Below, one piece after another: positions 38,875 to 46,862 of a DNA stretch of 64,000 nt (position 1 is the stretch's first letter; each line of letters begins with the position of its first letter). Position numbers and translations under genes: made by a program. This stretch comes from Saccharopolyspora galaxeae (GTDB lineage: Bacteria; Actinomycetota; Actinomycetes; Mycobacteriales; Pseudonocardiaceae), in the NCBI RefSeq assembly GCF_016526145.1, contig NZ_JADDUE010000005.1, forward strand, positions 390,808-454,807, in the 5' to 3' direction. The notes below the pieces were generated by a model that was not told the DNA's origin, searched no databases, and saw only the letters and a program-made list of their open reading frames with translations.

Positions 38875-39741
38875 GTGCAGGAGCTGGCGGAGCTGGAGGC
38901 GTTGCGCGGCCGGGTGCGCGAGGTCCTCGCCGGCTACCCGGAAAGCCACCGCGCGTTCGCCGACCGCATCGGGCTGGACGCCACCAAGCTCTCCAAGTCG
39001 CTGACCGGCATCCGCCGGTTCACCCCGGTCGAGCTGACGCGCATCGCCGAAGTCGGCCAGGTCACGGTGAACTGGCTGATCAACGGCCGGGACGACGCCG
39101 AGACCGTCGCCGCTGCCCCGCGCCGCACCGCACGTCCACCGGAGCACCCCGGCGGCGACCGCTATCGGCAGATCCTGGACGCCGCGTGGGAGCTGATCGC
39201 CGAGCGCGGCTACCACTCGGTGCGCGTCGCCGACATCGCCGAGGCGTGCGGGGTCAGCGCGGCGACCATCCACTACCACTTCCCCGGCCGCGACGACCTG
39301 CTCACCGAGGCGCTGCGGCATTCGGTGCGGCAGGCGTTCGACCGCCAGGTCGCCGAACTGCACCGGATCGACGACGCCCGCGAACGGTTGCTGCGGCTGG
39401 TCGAGCTGCAATTGCCCGCATCCGCCCCGTTGCGCCGCGAGTGGTCGATCTGGCTGCAGGTGTGGAACGAGAGCGCGCTGCGCCCCGAGCTGCGCGGGCT
39501 GCACGGCGACTCCTACACCCGCTGGCACGACACGATCGCCCGCACCATCCGCGAAGGCCAGCAGCAGGGCGTGTTCGCCCCGGGCGATGCCGAGGACCTG
39601 GCGGTGCGGCTGACCGCGCTCATCGACGGGCTCGGCATCGGCGTGCTGACCGGGCGCCCGGGGCGTTCGGTCGACCGGATGCGCGGGGTGTTGCGCGAGT
39701 TCATCGAGCGGGACGTGGCAGCCGGTCGTGATCACCCGTAG
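38875..39741 (+). CDS. TetR-family regulator with an additional N-terminal XRE-type HTH
   Basis: 288 aa. Residues ~15-75 (SHRAFADRIGLDATKLSKSLTGIRRFTPVELTRIAEVGQVTVNWLINGR) form a Cro/C1-type helix-turn-helix; residues ~95-145 (ILDAAWELIAERGYHSVRVADIAEACGVSAATIHYHFPGRDDLL) form a full TetR DNA-binding domain, followed by an all-helical ligand domain. Two DNA-binding heads in one chain are unusual. Start GTG 38875 chosen; a TTG at 38857 is possible. Divergent from an MFS exporter, so probably its repressor. Confidence 0.85.
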   Translation: MQELAELEALRGRVREVLAGYPESHRAFADRIGLDATKLSKSLTGIRRFTPVELTRIAEVGQVTVNWLINGRDDAETVAAAPRRTARPPEHPGGDRYRQILDAAWELIAERGYHSVRVADIAEACGVSAATIHYHFPGRDDLLTEALRHSVRQAFDRQVAELHRIDDARERLLRLVELQLPASAPLRREWSIWLQVWNESALRPELRGLHGDSYTRWHDTIARTIREGQQQGVFAPGDAEDLAVRLTALIDGLGIGVLTGRPGRSVDRMRGVLREFIERDVAAGRDHP

Positions 39742-39827
39742 TGGTCCGCGGATCGCCTGTTTGCGCGGTTGAGCCGTTGTGGTCGCTGCAATAGTTTGCG
39801 GGAGCGACCGCCCACGGAGGTGATCAC

Positions 39828-40601
39828 GTGCCGGAGGACGACGAAGTACTGGTCGAGCACCACGACGCGGTGCTGCTGCTGACGTTCAACCGCCCGGAAA
39901 GCCTCAACGCCTGGACCCCGTCCATGCAGCGGCGGTACTTCGAACTGCTGGACAAGGCCGAGCACGACCCGGCGGTGCGCGCGGTGGTGGTCACCGGCTC
40001 CGGCCGCGGCTTCTGCGCGGGCACCGACCTGTCCGCGCTGTCCGGCGCGCCGGAGGTGGACGACGACGTGCCGCCGGTGTCGCAGCCGATCCGGATGCGC
40101 AAACCGGTGATCGCTGCGATCAACGGTCCGGTCGCGGGCATCGGGTTGATCGCCGCGCTGTTCGCCGACGTGCGGTTCGCCGCGGCGGAAGCGAAGTTCA
40201 CCACCGCGTTCAGCCGCCGCGGGCTGGTCGCCGAGCACGGCATCTCGTGGATCCTGCCGAAGCTCGTGGGGGCCGGAACGGCGCTGGACCTGATGCTCTC
40301 GGCGCGCACCTTCCTCGGCGACGAGGCGCACCGGATCGGCTTGGCCGACCGCGTCATGCCCGCCGCCGAGGTGCTGCCCGCGGCGTTGGAGTACGCGCGC
40401 ACGCTGGCCACCGAGTGCTCCCCTGCCTCGCTCGCCGAGATCAAGCAGCAGATCTACGCCGGCCTGGACAGCGGGTTGGAGACGGCGACCGCGGATGCGC
40501 ACAGCCGGATGATCGCCGCGTTCGACCGCCCCGACGTGCGGGAAGGGGTGCGCAGCTTCCGCGAGGGCAGGCCCCCGGACTTCCCGCCGCTGAGCGGCTG
40601 A
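39828..40601 (+). CDS. Enoyl-CoA hydratase/isomerase (crotonase) family protein
   Basis: 257 aa. Oxyanion-hole segments GSGRGFCAGTDLSALSGAP and INGPVAGIGLIAALFADVRFAAAEAKF, with Glu in SRRGLVAEHGISWILPKLVG as the likely catalytic acid/base. The subgroup with AEHGISWILP is often annotated as enoyl-CoA hydratase of unknown substrate. GTG start preceded by GGAGGTGATCAC, a near-perfect ribosome site. Monocistronic by position. Confidence 0.9.
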   Translation: MPEDDEVLVEHHDAVLLLTFNRPESLNAWTPSMQRRYFELLDKAEHDPAVRAVVVTGSGRGFCAGTDLSALSGAPEVDDDVPPVSQPIRMRKPVIAAINGPVAGIGLIAALFADVRFAAAEAKFTTAFSRRGLVAEHGISWILPKLVGAGTALDLMLSARTFLGDEAHRIGLADRVMPAAEVLPAALEYARTLATECSPASLAEIKQQIYAGLDSGLETATADAHSRMIAAFDRPDVREGVRSFREGRPPDFPPLSG

Positions 40602-40645
40602 GCCGCAGTCACCGCCACGCTCAACGGTTCTGCCCGGGCCCCTTC

Positions 40646-40735
40646 GGCGACTCCGCCGCGGGACCGTTGGGCGGCTCCGCCGCGGAGGCGTTGGGCGGCT
40701 CCGCCGCGGAGGCGTTGGGCGGCTCCGCCGCGGGG
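40646..40735. repeat. Tandem 24-bp repeat array
   Basis: Three full and one partial 24-bp units, consensus GGCGGCTCCGCCGCGGAGGCGTTG: 40646-40669 (diverged), 40670-40693 and 40694-40717 (identical) and 40718-40735 (partial). Each unit contains a small hairpin GGCGGCTCCGCCGC. Located between the hydratase stop and the small acidic protein gene. Confidence 0.88.
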
Positions 40736-40783
40736 CTACCCGATACGGTGGCCGCAAGCCCCGAGTCGAGGAAGGAGCGCGCG

Positions 40784-40954
40784 ATGAACCCGGAGACCCC
40801 GGAAGCCGACGCGGTCGAGCAGGCCCAGCAGGACGAGGCGATCCCGGAGGAGGACGGCCCGACCGGCACCGAAGCCACCTGGGAAGCGGATCCGGCCGAC
40901 CTCGCCGACCAGAAGCGCACCGAACCCACCGACGACGACTACGAGCGGGACTGA
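40784..40954 (+). CDS. Small acidic hypothetical protein
   Basis: 56 aa, strongly acidic and low in hydrophobic residues (many Glu/Asp/Ala/Pro), ending DDDYERD; predicted disordered. ATG preceded by GAAGGAG 6 nt upstream, which is the main support for translation. Its last 16 bp overlap the 3' end of the convergent FAD-linked oxidase gene. Function unknown. Confidence 0.6.
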   Translation: MNPETPEADAVEQAQQDEAIPEEDGPTGTEATWEADPADLADQKRTEPTDDDYERD

Positions 40955-42357
40955 CCAGGCAGATCCCCGGCCGGGTCGTCCGCATCGGGTAGCACCCGGC
41001 CGGGGTTGAGCACTCCCCTCGGATCCAGCGTCCGCTTGATGGCCCGCTGCGCCCACAGCGCCGCCGGGTCCAGCTCCCGGCCGAGCCAGCGCCGCTTCAG
41101 CGCGCCCACGCCGTGCTCGCCGGTGATCGTCCCGCCGAGCCGCAGGCCCAGGTCCATGATCGCGTCGAAGGCTCGCTCGGCGCGCGCGGTCTCGGCCGCG
41201 TCGTCGGCATCGAACACGACCACCGGATGCATGTTCCCGTCCCCGGCGTGCCCCGCGCACAGGATCTGCACCCGATGTTCGGCGGACAGTCCGGCGAGCC
41301 CTTCGACCAGGTCCACCAGCCGCCCGCGCGGCACGCACACGTCGTCGATGAGCAGTGATCCCAGCTTCTCGTGCGCGTCGCCGACCAGTCGCCGCGCCCG
41401 CATCAGCAGGTCGCCTTCGGCCGGATCGTCGGCGACGACCACGTCCGTTGCCGCGCACTCCCCGGCCGCCCGCGCGAACCCGTCCAGGTCCGCGCCCGCC
41501 AGCGGTCCGCGGTCGGACTGCGCGATGAGCATTCCGGCGGCCTGCTCCGGGAAGCCCAGGTCGGCGATGCCCGCGACGGCACGCATCGTGGGCGCGTCCA
41601 TGAACTCCAGCGCCGACGGCCGGAACCCGGCGCCGAGGTAGCTCGCGACCGCGCGGCAGGCGTCGGCGACGGCGCCGAAGAACGCCACGGCGGTCAGCGG
41701 CCGCTCCTGCGCGGGCCGCAGCGCGAGCGTCGCCTCGGTGACCACGCCGAGCGTGCCTTCGGAGCCGACGAGCAGGCTGGTGAGGTCGTAGCCGGCCACG
41801 CCCTTGGCCGTTGCGCGCCCGGTCCGCAGCACCCGCCCGTCGGCCAGCACGACCTGCAACCCGCGCACGAAGTCCCCGGTCACGCCGTATTTCACGCAGC
41901 ACATGCCACCCGCGTTGGTGGCGATGTTGCCGCCGATCGTGGAGATGGACCGCGACCCCGGGTCCGGTGGGTAGAACAGCCCGCGCTCGGCGGCGGCCTC
42001 CCCCAGCTCGCCGTTGACCACGCCCGGCTGCACGAGGGCAACCTGCTCCTCGGGGTCGATCCGCAGCACCCGGTTCATCTTCTCCAGCGACAGCAGCACG
42101 CATCCCGCCGACGCGTTCGCCGCTCCGGAAAGGCCGCTTCGGGCGCCCTGCGGCACGACCGGCACCCCGTGCTGATGAGCCCAGCCGAGCGTGGTCGATA
42201 CGTCCTCGGTGCTGCGTGCACGCACCAGCACAGCGGGTTCGCCTGCCGGGCAGAAGGTGGCGCGGTCCCTGCTGTGCGCTCGCAGCACGTCGGGATCGTC
42301 GATGACGCTGCCCGCGGCGAGAAGTCCGGTCAGCGGGTGCGCGGCGGTCGTCGTCAT
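40939..42357 (-). CDS. FAD-linked oxidase (GlcD/D-lactate dehydrogenase type)
   Basis: 472 aa. PCMH-type FAD domain with PVVPQGARSGLSGAANA, PPDPGSRSISTIGGNIATNAGGMCCVKYGVTGDFV and the C-terminal cap with IDDVCVPRGRL, CAGHAGDGNMHPVVVFD and TGEHGVGALKRRWLGRELD (metal and substrate His/Glu). Family members oxidise 2-hydroxyacids (glycolate, D-lactate, 2-hydroxyglutarate) and pass electrons onward. No GlcE/GlcF partner is adjacent. A clear paralogue lies at 58202. Confidence 0.88.
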   Translation of the reverse strand: MTTTAAHPLTGLLAAGSVIDDPDVLRAHSRDRATFCPAGEPAVLVRARSTEDVSTTLGWAHQHGVPVVPQGARSGLSGAANASAGCVLLSLEKMNRVLRIDPEEQVALVQPGVVNGELGEAAAERGLFYPPDPGSRSISTIGGNIATNAGGMCCVKYGVTGDFVRGLQVVLADGRVLRTGRATAKGVAGYDLTSLLVGSEGTLGVVTEATLALRPAQERPLTAVAFFGAVADACRAVASYLGAGFRPSALEFMDAPTMRAVAGIADLGFPEQAAGMLIAQSDRGPLAGADLDGFARAAGECAATDVVVADDPAEGDLLMRARRLVGDAHEKLGSLLIDDVCVPRGRLVDLVEGLAGLSAEHRVQILCAGHAGDGNMHPVVVFDADDAAETARAERAFDAIMDLGLRLGGTITGEHGVGALKRRWLGRELDPAALWAQRAIKRTLDPRGVLNPGRVLPDADDPAGDLPGQSRS

Positions 42358-42602
42358 GGAGCCCCTCGGCGTCGGTGCCGGATCCACGCTAGCCGTGCTC
42401 GAGCGTCCGGCCCACCGCCAGGAGGGTCGAGCCGCGGCGGACGCTGGGCCATCCGGCCGGTCGGTTCCGCACGAATGCCGTCGGCGAAATTTCTCTTCCG
42501 GGCAGCGCTGCGGGTTTTCCCGCAAATGCGACGCCGAACTTAAAAACGATAAGCCCGCCCCTGTTCGCCGACCGCGAAAGGATTCGGCGGACAACGCGCG
42601 CC

Positions 42603-43532
42603 TCAGCCCGGCCAGAGACCGAACAACGTTGCGAAACCTTCCCGCCAACTCGGCCACATCGGACGCCATCCCAGCGTTTCCCGCAGCCGGAAATTCGTGG
42701 CGCCACGCTGCTCGGTCAGCCGGTGCACCGTCAACCAGTCCAGCTGCGCCCGCGCCTGCTCCAGCGTCAACGACACCGGCGCCGGGCCACCGACCATCCG
42801 GGCGTAGGCAGGCAGCCATTCCGCGTATTCGGCAGGTTCGTTGTCCACCACGTTGTAGATGCCGGATTCGCCGGCGCTCAACACTTCGGCCACAGCGCTG
42901 GCGGCGTCGTCGACGTGCGTGAACGAGGTGAGCCCGACCCCGTCGTCGACCAACGGCAACGCGCTGCCGCGCACCTGCTCGTGGATCCGCCCGCCCGGGG
43001 CGTACCAGGTGTCGGGCCCGTACAGCGAGCCGTAGCGCAGCACCACGCCGTCGTGCTCGAGCACCGCGTCTTCCAGGTCGGCGACCGCGCGCACCAGCTC
43101 GCCCCACCGCCCGGGCGCGTCGGTCCACAGCGGGGAGTCCTCGTCCAGCACGTCGTGGCCGTTCGGGTAGTACGCCTCGACCGTGCTCTGCGCGACGACC
43201 CGGTTCACCCCGGCGTCCCGCGCGGCCCTCACGAGGTTGCGCGTGCCCAGCCCCCACAGCTGCGCCGTGCGGTCCAGGGCATCGTCGTAGTCCTCGGCGC
43301 GGAAACCCGAAACCTGCGCCACGACGACGTCCGGCGCACTGTCGCGCAGCACGCGGCGCAGCTGCGGCAGCTCGAGCACATCGGCGACCGCGACATCGTC
43401 CGCGCCGGTCGCCGCCTCCGCGTTCGCGGCGCGCAGCAGCGCCGTCACGTGGTGGCCGCGCTGCTGCAGGCTGGACAGCAACGTTCTTCCGACCACGCCG
43501 GTGGCACCGGCGATGAACACCCGCAGGGGCAC
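42603..43532 (-). CDS. NAD-dependent epimerase/dehydratase family protein
   Basis: 309 aa extended-SDR fold. Start VPLRVFIAGATGVVGRTLLSSL with the GxxGxxG loop, then DVVVAQVSGF, a catalytic-like STVEAYYPNGHDV and an R-x-GSLYGP motif. The strict YxxxK pair is not evident, so it may bind NAD(P) without the usual chemistry. GTG 43532 was chosen because GCGAGG lies 6 nt upstream; an ATG eight codons earlier lacks a ribosome site. Substrate unknown. Confidence 0.78.
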   Translation of the reverse strand: MPLRVFIAGATGVVGRTLLSSLQQRGHHVTALLRAANAEAATGADDVAVADVLELPQLRRVLRDSAPDVVVAQVSGFRAEDYDDALDRTAQLWGLGTRNLVRAARDAGVNRVVAQSTVEAYYPNGHDVLDEDSPLWTDAPGRWGELVRAVADLEDAVLEHDGVVLRYGSLYGPDTWYAPGGRIHEQVRGSALPLVDDGVGLTSFTHVDDAASAVAEVLSAGESGIYNVVDNEPAEYAEWLPAYARMVGGPAPVSLTLEQARAQLDWLTVHRLTEQRGATNFRLRETLGWRPMWPSWREGFATLFGLWPG

Positions 43533-43624
43533 TGAGAACCTCGCAGCGATCGACATCAGCGGGAGGGGGCAGCCTACCCCGGGGGCCCAGAGATGATCAT
43601 CACTCCGCGCCGGGCGGGAACATG

Positions 43625-43660
43625 CGAGGGGCCCGCGCCTGGGCAGGCGCGGGCCCCTCG
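43625..43660 (-). terminator. Strong hairpin after the cold-shock gene
   Basis: Perfect 17-bp inverted repeat beginning CGAGGGGCCCGCGCCTG with a minimal GG loop (in practice a larger loop), 14 nt beyond the minus-strand csp stop; it also lies downstream of no plus-strand gene. Longest perfect stem in the window. Confidence 0.85.
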
Positions 43661-43673
43661 TAGCTCGCGGAAC

Positions 43674-43877
43674 TCAGATGCTGCGGATTCCCGAAGCCTG
43701 CGGACCCTTCGGCCCCTGAGCGATCTCGAACTCCACCCGCTGGTTCTCGTCGAGCGTGCGGAAACCCGAGGCGTCAATCGCGGTGTAGTGGGCGAACACG
43801 TCAGAACCGCCCCCGTCAGGAGTGATGAAGCCGAAGCCCTTCTCGGCGTTGAACCACTTCACGGTACCGGTAGCCAT
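43674..43877 (-). CDS. Cold-shock protein (CspA family)
   Basis: 67 aa. [20 protein letters not shown] contains RNP1 (KGFGFI); VFAHYTAI is RNP2-like, followed by [18 protein letters not shown] single-stranded nucleic-acid chaperone in the cytoplasm. ATG preceded by GGAGTAAAG. Long leader (about 165 nt if the promoter at 44048 is right) with a perfect hairpin, typical of regulated csp genes. Confidence 0.97.
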   Translation of the reverse strand: MATGTVKWFNAEKGFGFITPDGGGSDVFAHYTAIDASGFRTLDENQRVEFEIAQGPKGPQASGIRSI

Positions 43878-43973
43878 TCTCTTTACTCCTACTTCAGATG
43901 GCCAGGGGCCGACACTTCGCCAACCCCGAAGTCGCCGAGATGATCACCTGGGCCGAACGGCCTACGGCACAAC

Positions 43974-44009
43974 AAAGTGCCTGCGGCACGCTTGTTTCGC
44001 AGGCACTTT
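43974..44009 (-). promoter_or_regulatory. 12-bp hairpin in the csp leader region
   Basis: AAAGTGCCTGCG / CGCAGGCACTTT is a perfect 12-bp inverted repeat with a 12-nt loop. Read on the minus strand it is followed by a T-rich TTTGTTGTG, so it could be a terminator for the dehydrogenase gene upstream or an attenuator within the csp leader. Confidence 0.6.
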
Positions 44010-44047
44010 CAAGTACTTCTGGGAACCAAAACTGCAACCGGCGGCAA

Positions 44048-44076
44048 CGCTAGCACCCGATCCACGGGTTGTCACA
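44048..44076 (-). promoter_or_regulatory. Candidate csp promoter
   Basis: On the minus strand GTGACA (44076-44071) and TAGCGT (44053-44048) are separated by exactly 17 nt, a good actinobacterial housekeeping promoter. Predicted start near 44041, giving a ~165-nt leader to the cold-shock gene that includes the hairpin at 43974-44009. Confidence 0.5.
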
Positions 44077-44193
44077 CACTTGTCACCCGAAGTCGTGGCC
44101 GCCACAGATGGATGTAACACCGAAAGGCATTCCGACGATTTCCGCAAAACCTCGGCGCGCGCCACCGGCTATGGCGCGCGCCGAGCACCGCCG

Positions 44194-45387
44194 CTACGGA
44201 ATGCTCACCAGCAGCCGGCCTTCCGCCTCGGCCACCCGGTTCTGCTCGGTCTGCCGGTCCGCCATGCCCAGCGCCGCGTCCCGCGGCGTCGTGCCGTCGG
44301 CGTCCCAGGCCGCCAGCAGCGGCGGGATCTTGGCCAGCATCTCCTCGCGCAGCACGCTGAACGACAGCACCGGGTCGGCGTCCACCCGCCCCAGCAGCAG
44401 CCACCAGGCCCAGGCGACGGCGCCGGAGTTCGCCACGAAGTCCGGGATCACCGGCACGCCCCGGGTCGCCAGCAGCTCCTCGGCCGCGGGCGTGATCGGC
44501 GTGTTCGCCGCCTCGATGATCACCTTGGCGCGCACCTGCGGCACCCGCTCCGGAGTGATCGCGTAGGACACCGCCGCCGGGATCAGCACGTCGACCTCCG
44601 CGGACAGCACCGCGTCCCTGGACAGCCGCTGCACGTCCGCGGGCACCTGATCGCGATCGATCTCGCCGAACCGGTCGCGGGCCTCCAGCAGCGCCGGGAT
44701 GTCCAGCCCGTCCGGGTGGTACAGCGAGCCGGCCGCGTCGGCCACCGCGACCACCTTCAGCCCCGCCTCGTGCAGGTACCACGCCGCGCCGCCGCCCATG
44801 GTGCCCACACCCTGCACCGCCACGGTCGTGCGCTCGTGGTCCCAGCCGCGGGCCTGCACCACGCCCAGGCAGCTCTGCGCCACGCCGTAGCCGCCGACGA
44901 CATCGCCCAGCAGGAGTCCGCCCGGCACCGGGGAGTTCAACCCGGCCCGGACGCGGCGCAGCGTGTGCTCGACGTCCGGCGCCCGCCGGATGGCCGCGTG
45001 GTAGGACTGCTGCAGGCCGGATTCCTCGAAGACCTCGTCGATCAGGTGCTGCGGCACGCCCAGGTCCTCCGCGGTCACCCAGTGCGCGTCGATCCACGGG
45101 CGCATTGCTTCGACGAAGCGGCGCAGCACGCCGCGCGCCTCGGGATCCTTCGGGTCGCAGTCGATCCCGCCCTTGGCGCCACCGACCGGCAGGTTGAACA
45201 CGGCCGTCTTGCGGGCCATGCCGCGGGCCAGGTCCTCCACTTCGGACATCGTGCAGCCGGCGCGCATCCGGGTCCCGCCGGTGGCCAGGCCGGACACAAG
45301 ACTGTGCACGACCAGGTAACCGCGGTTGCCCGTCACCGGATCTGTCCAGGTCACCCTCATCAGCGGGTCGCAGTCGACGAGTGCCAC
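44194..45387 (-). CDS. Glu/Leu/Phe/Val dehydrogenase family protein
   Basis: 397 aa. RKTAVFNLPVGGAKGGIDCDPKDPEA is the dinucleotide-dependent amino-acid dehydrogenase signature with its Lys residues; VTAEDLGVP and VAVQGVGTMGGGAAWYLHEAG (Rossmann loop) and IPDFVANSGAVAWAW follow. It interconverts an L-amino acid and its 2-oxoacid with NAD(P). Start at GTG 45387, 8 nt after GGAAGGAGG; the frame extends to 45489 without support. A second, divergent paralogue lies at 53371. Confidence 0.88.
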   Translation of the reverse strand: MALVDCDPLMRVTWTDPVTGNRGYLVVHSLVSGLATGGTRMRAGCTMSEVEDLARGMARKTAVFNLPVGGAKGGIDCDPKDPEARGVLRRFVEAMRPWIDAHWVTAEDLGVPQHLIDEVFEESGLQQSYHAAIRRAPDVEHTLRRVRAGLNSPVPGGLLLGDVVGGYGVAQSCLGVVQARGWDHERTTVAVQGVGTMGGGAAWYLHEAGLKVVAVADAAGSLYHPDGLDIPALLEARDRFGEIDRDQVPADVQRLSRDAVLSAEVDVLIPAAVSYAITPERVPQVRAKVIIEAANTPITPAAEELLATRGVPVIPDFVANSGAVAWAWWLLLGRVDADPVLSFSVLREEMLAKIPPLLAAWDADGTTPRDAALGMADRQTEQNRVAEAEGRLLVSIP

Positions 45388-45713
45388 CGGCCGAACCTCC
45401 TTCCAAGAGCAGTGCATGAAATGGGCGCACGGGTAGGCGCCCATCAGAGTTACTTGCAGAAGGGGCGTGTTCCGGTCACACCTGTGCACGAACCTTCGGC
45501 GGATCGGATGTCCGCGTTGTCAGGTCCGTTGCGACCGGCCGCACGCGCTGCAGGTGATGACCACCGGCTTCGCGGTGGTCCACCTCAATGTCGCAGCCAC
45601 AGCGATGAAGAGGACAGCCAGCGGAGGGGACGGGGAAGGCCGTACTCATCAGCCCGCATGGTCACCTCCGGGTCTCGCTGGCGATGAATCGAAGCTAAAC
45701 CCCGCCTGGATTT

Positions 45714-45725
45714 ATTGTCAACAAT
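45714..45725. promoter_or_regulatory. ATTGTCAACAAT palindrome (candidate operator)
   Basis: A perfect 12-bp palindrome in an AT-rich patch that stands out from the GC-rich surroundings, about 330 bp upstream of the Glu/Leu-type dehydrogenase and 250 bp upstream of the YezG-like gene. TTGTcAACAA-like symmetry resembles GntR-type binding sites. The regulator is not identified. Confidence 0.45.
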
Positions 45726-45870
45726 CCTCGCATTCGACATCAGGCTCTTCGTCGGAAGTTACCGGCGAAACCTGGGCGTGATCCACAGCGAGCCGCTGAC
45801 CAGCGCATTCGGCGGTGGTTACGAGGTGGGCAGCTGGGTGGTGCCCATCCCTCGACCGGGGTCTTAAGCT

Positions 45871-45907
45871 CTGCACCCGGGCGGGCTTTCGCCACGCCCG
45901 GGTGCAG
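45871..45907. promoter_or_regulatory. 13-bp perfect hairpin
   Basis: CTGCACCCGGGCG / CGCCCGGGTGCAG with an 11-nt loop (which has its own GGC-TTTC-GCC stem). It sits 67 bp upstream of the start at 45975 and could be a leader attenuator or the terminator of an undetected transcript. Confidence 0.5.
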
Positions 45908-45974
45908 GAACGGCGGAGCACGGCCGCGGGGAGCCGGGCACGGAAACCCCGCGTGTGGCTGGGAGGATGCAGCT

Positions 45975-46862
45975 ATGAGCCAACCGGGACCGCCCGAGCA
46001 GGGCCGCCCCAGAACCGACCCGCAGGAACCGCCGGGGACTCTCGACCAGACCGCTCAGCAGAACCTCATCCAGCAGCTCGGGCGGGCGCTGCTGCGCTCG
46101 GTCCCGCCGGCCTGGAACGAGGTCAGCGTCGAGTACCGCGCGGTCGGCGGGCACGCGGAGATCGCGGCGCAACTGGTGGCTCCGAACGGGACGCTGATTC
46201 CGCTGACCACGCCGGACGAGGTCCGTGCGCTGTTCTCCCGGCTGCGCCACGGAATGCACGAGTCGGAACGGGGCACTTGGCTCAGTGCCATCTACCGGCT
46301 GCGGCGCCCGAGCAGCTACAGCGTCGACTTCAACGGCGACTACGAACCCACCTGGCAGACCCCGCCGCCCAAGGACGCCTTCGCCGAGGAACTGCACCAC
46401 TACCCCCGCACCGGCGAGAACATCCCCGGTTGGCTCGCCCAGCGCGCCGGGGTGCCGGATGCCAGCGGCAGCGCCACCCGCGCGCCCGCGTTGCGCACCG
46501 CGGAGGTCTTCGACGCGGTCGATCAGTCCGGGCGCCCGCAGACCAACCGGGCAGAGGTGAACGCCGCGGAACTCGACGGGCTGGCCAACTACCTGGACCA
46601 GGCGCCGCTAGTGCTCGCCGCCCGCAGCTACGACACCGATCAGCTCGACCCGGAACAGCCCGCCTCGGTGCCGCTGACCTTCCACACCGACGGGGCCTGG
46701 ATCTGGCCCGGCGCGGTCGCGTACTACCTGCGCAAGCACGGGGTGCCGCCGGAGGATGAGCTGGTCGAGCACATCCGCAAGACCGGTTTCCGGGTGCCGG
46801 AGGTGGACGAGCACGTGCGCGAACTCGCGGTCACGGTGATCACCGGCGAGGAGCATCGCTGA
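45975..46862 (+). CDS. YezG/DUF600-like immunity-type protein with extra C-terminal domain
   Basis: 295 aa. After a Pro/Gln-rich head (1-30), residues ~35-155 show the YezG/DUF600 pattern: RSVPPAWNEVSVEYRAVGG, GTWLSAIYRLRRPSSYSVDFNGDYEP, then FAEELHHYPRTGENIPGWL, where the yPR..eNIP.W ending is characteristic of these toxin-immunity proteins. The C-terminal part (~200-295, LAARSYDTDQLDPEQPASVPLTFHTDGAWIWPGAVAYYLRKHG) is a separate domain seen by recall in actinobacterial polymorphic-toxin contexts. No toxin gene is adjacent. Its stop overlaps the start of the amidohydrolase gene. Confidence 0.7.
   Translation: MSQPGPPEQGRPRTDPQEPPGTLDQTAQQNLIQQLGRALLRSVPPAWNEVSVEYRAVGGHAEIAAQLVAPNGTLIPLTTPDEVRALFSRLRHGMHESERGTWLSAIYRLRRPSSYSVDFNGDYEPTWQTPPPKDAFAEELHHYPRTGENIPGWLAQRAGVPDASGSATRAPALRTAEVFDAVDQSGRPQTNRAEVNAAELDGLANYLDQAPLVLAARSYDTDQLDPEQPASVPLTFHTDGAWIWPGAVAYYLRKHGVPPEDELVEHIRKTGFRVPEVDEHVRELAVTVITGEEHR

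Larger units (their letters stand above)
45388..45974. other. Gene-free region with AT-rich palindrome and hairpin
   Basis: 587 bp between divergent genes. No convincing ORF. It contains a locally AT-rich stretch around 45695-45725 ending in the palindrome ATTGTCAACAAT (45714-45725) and a perfect 13-bp hairpin (45871-45907). Confidence 0.5.

Noticed and set aside
45467..45921. Short open frames between the dehydrogenase and YezG-like genes
   Set aside because: No ribosome site, biased composition and no domain.
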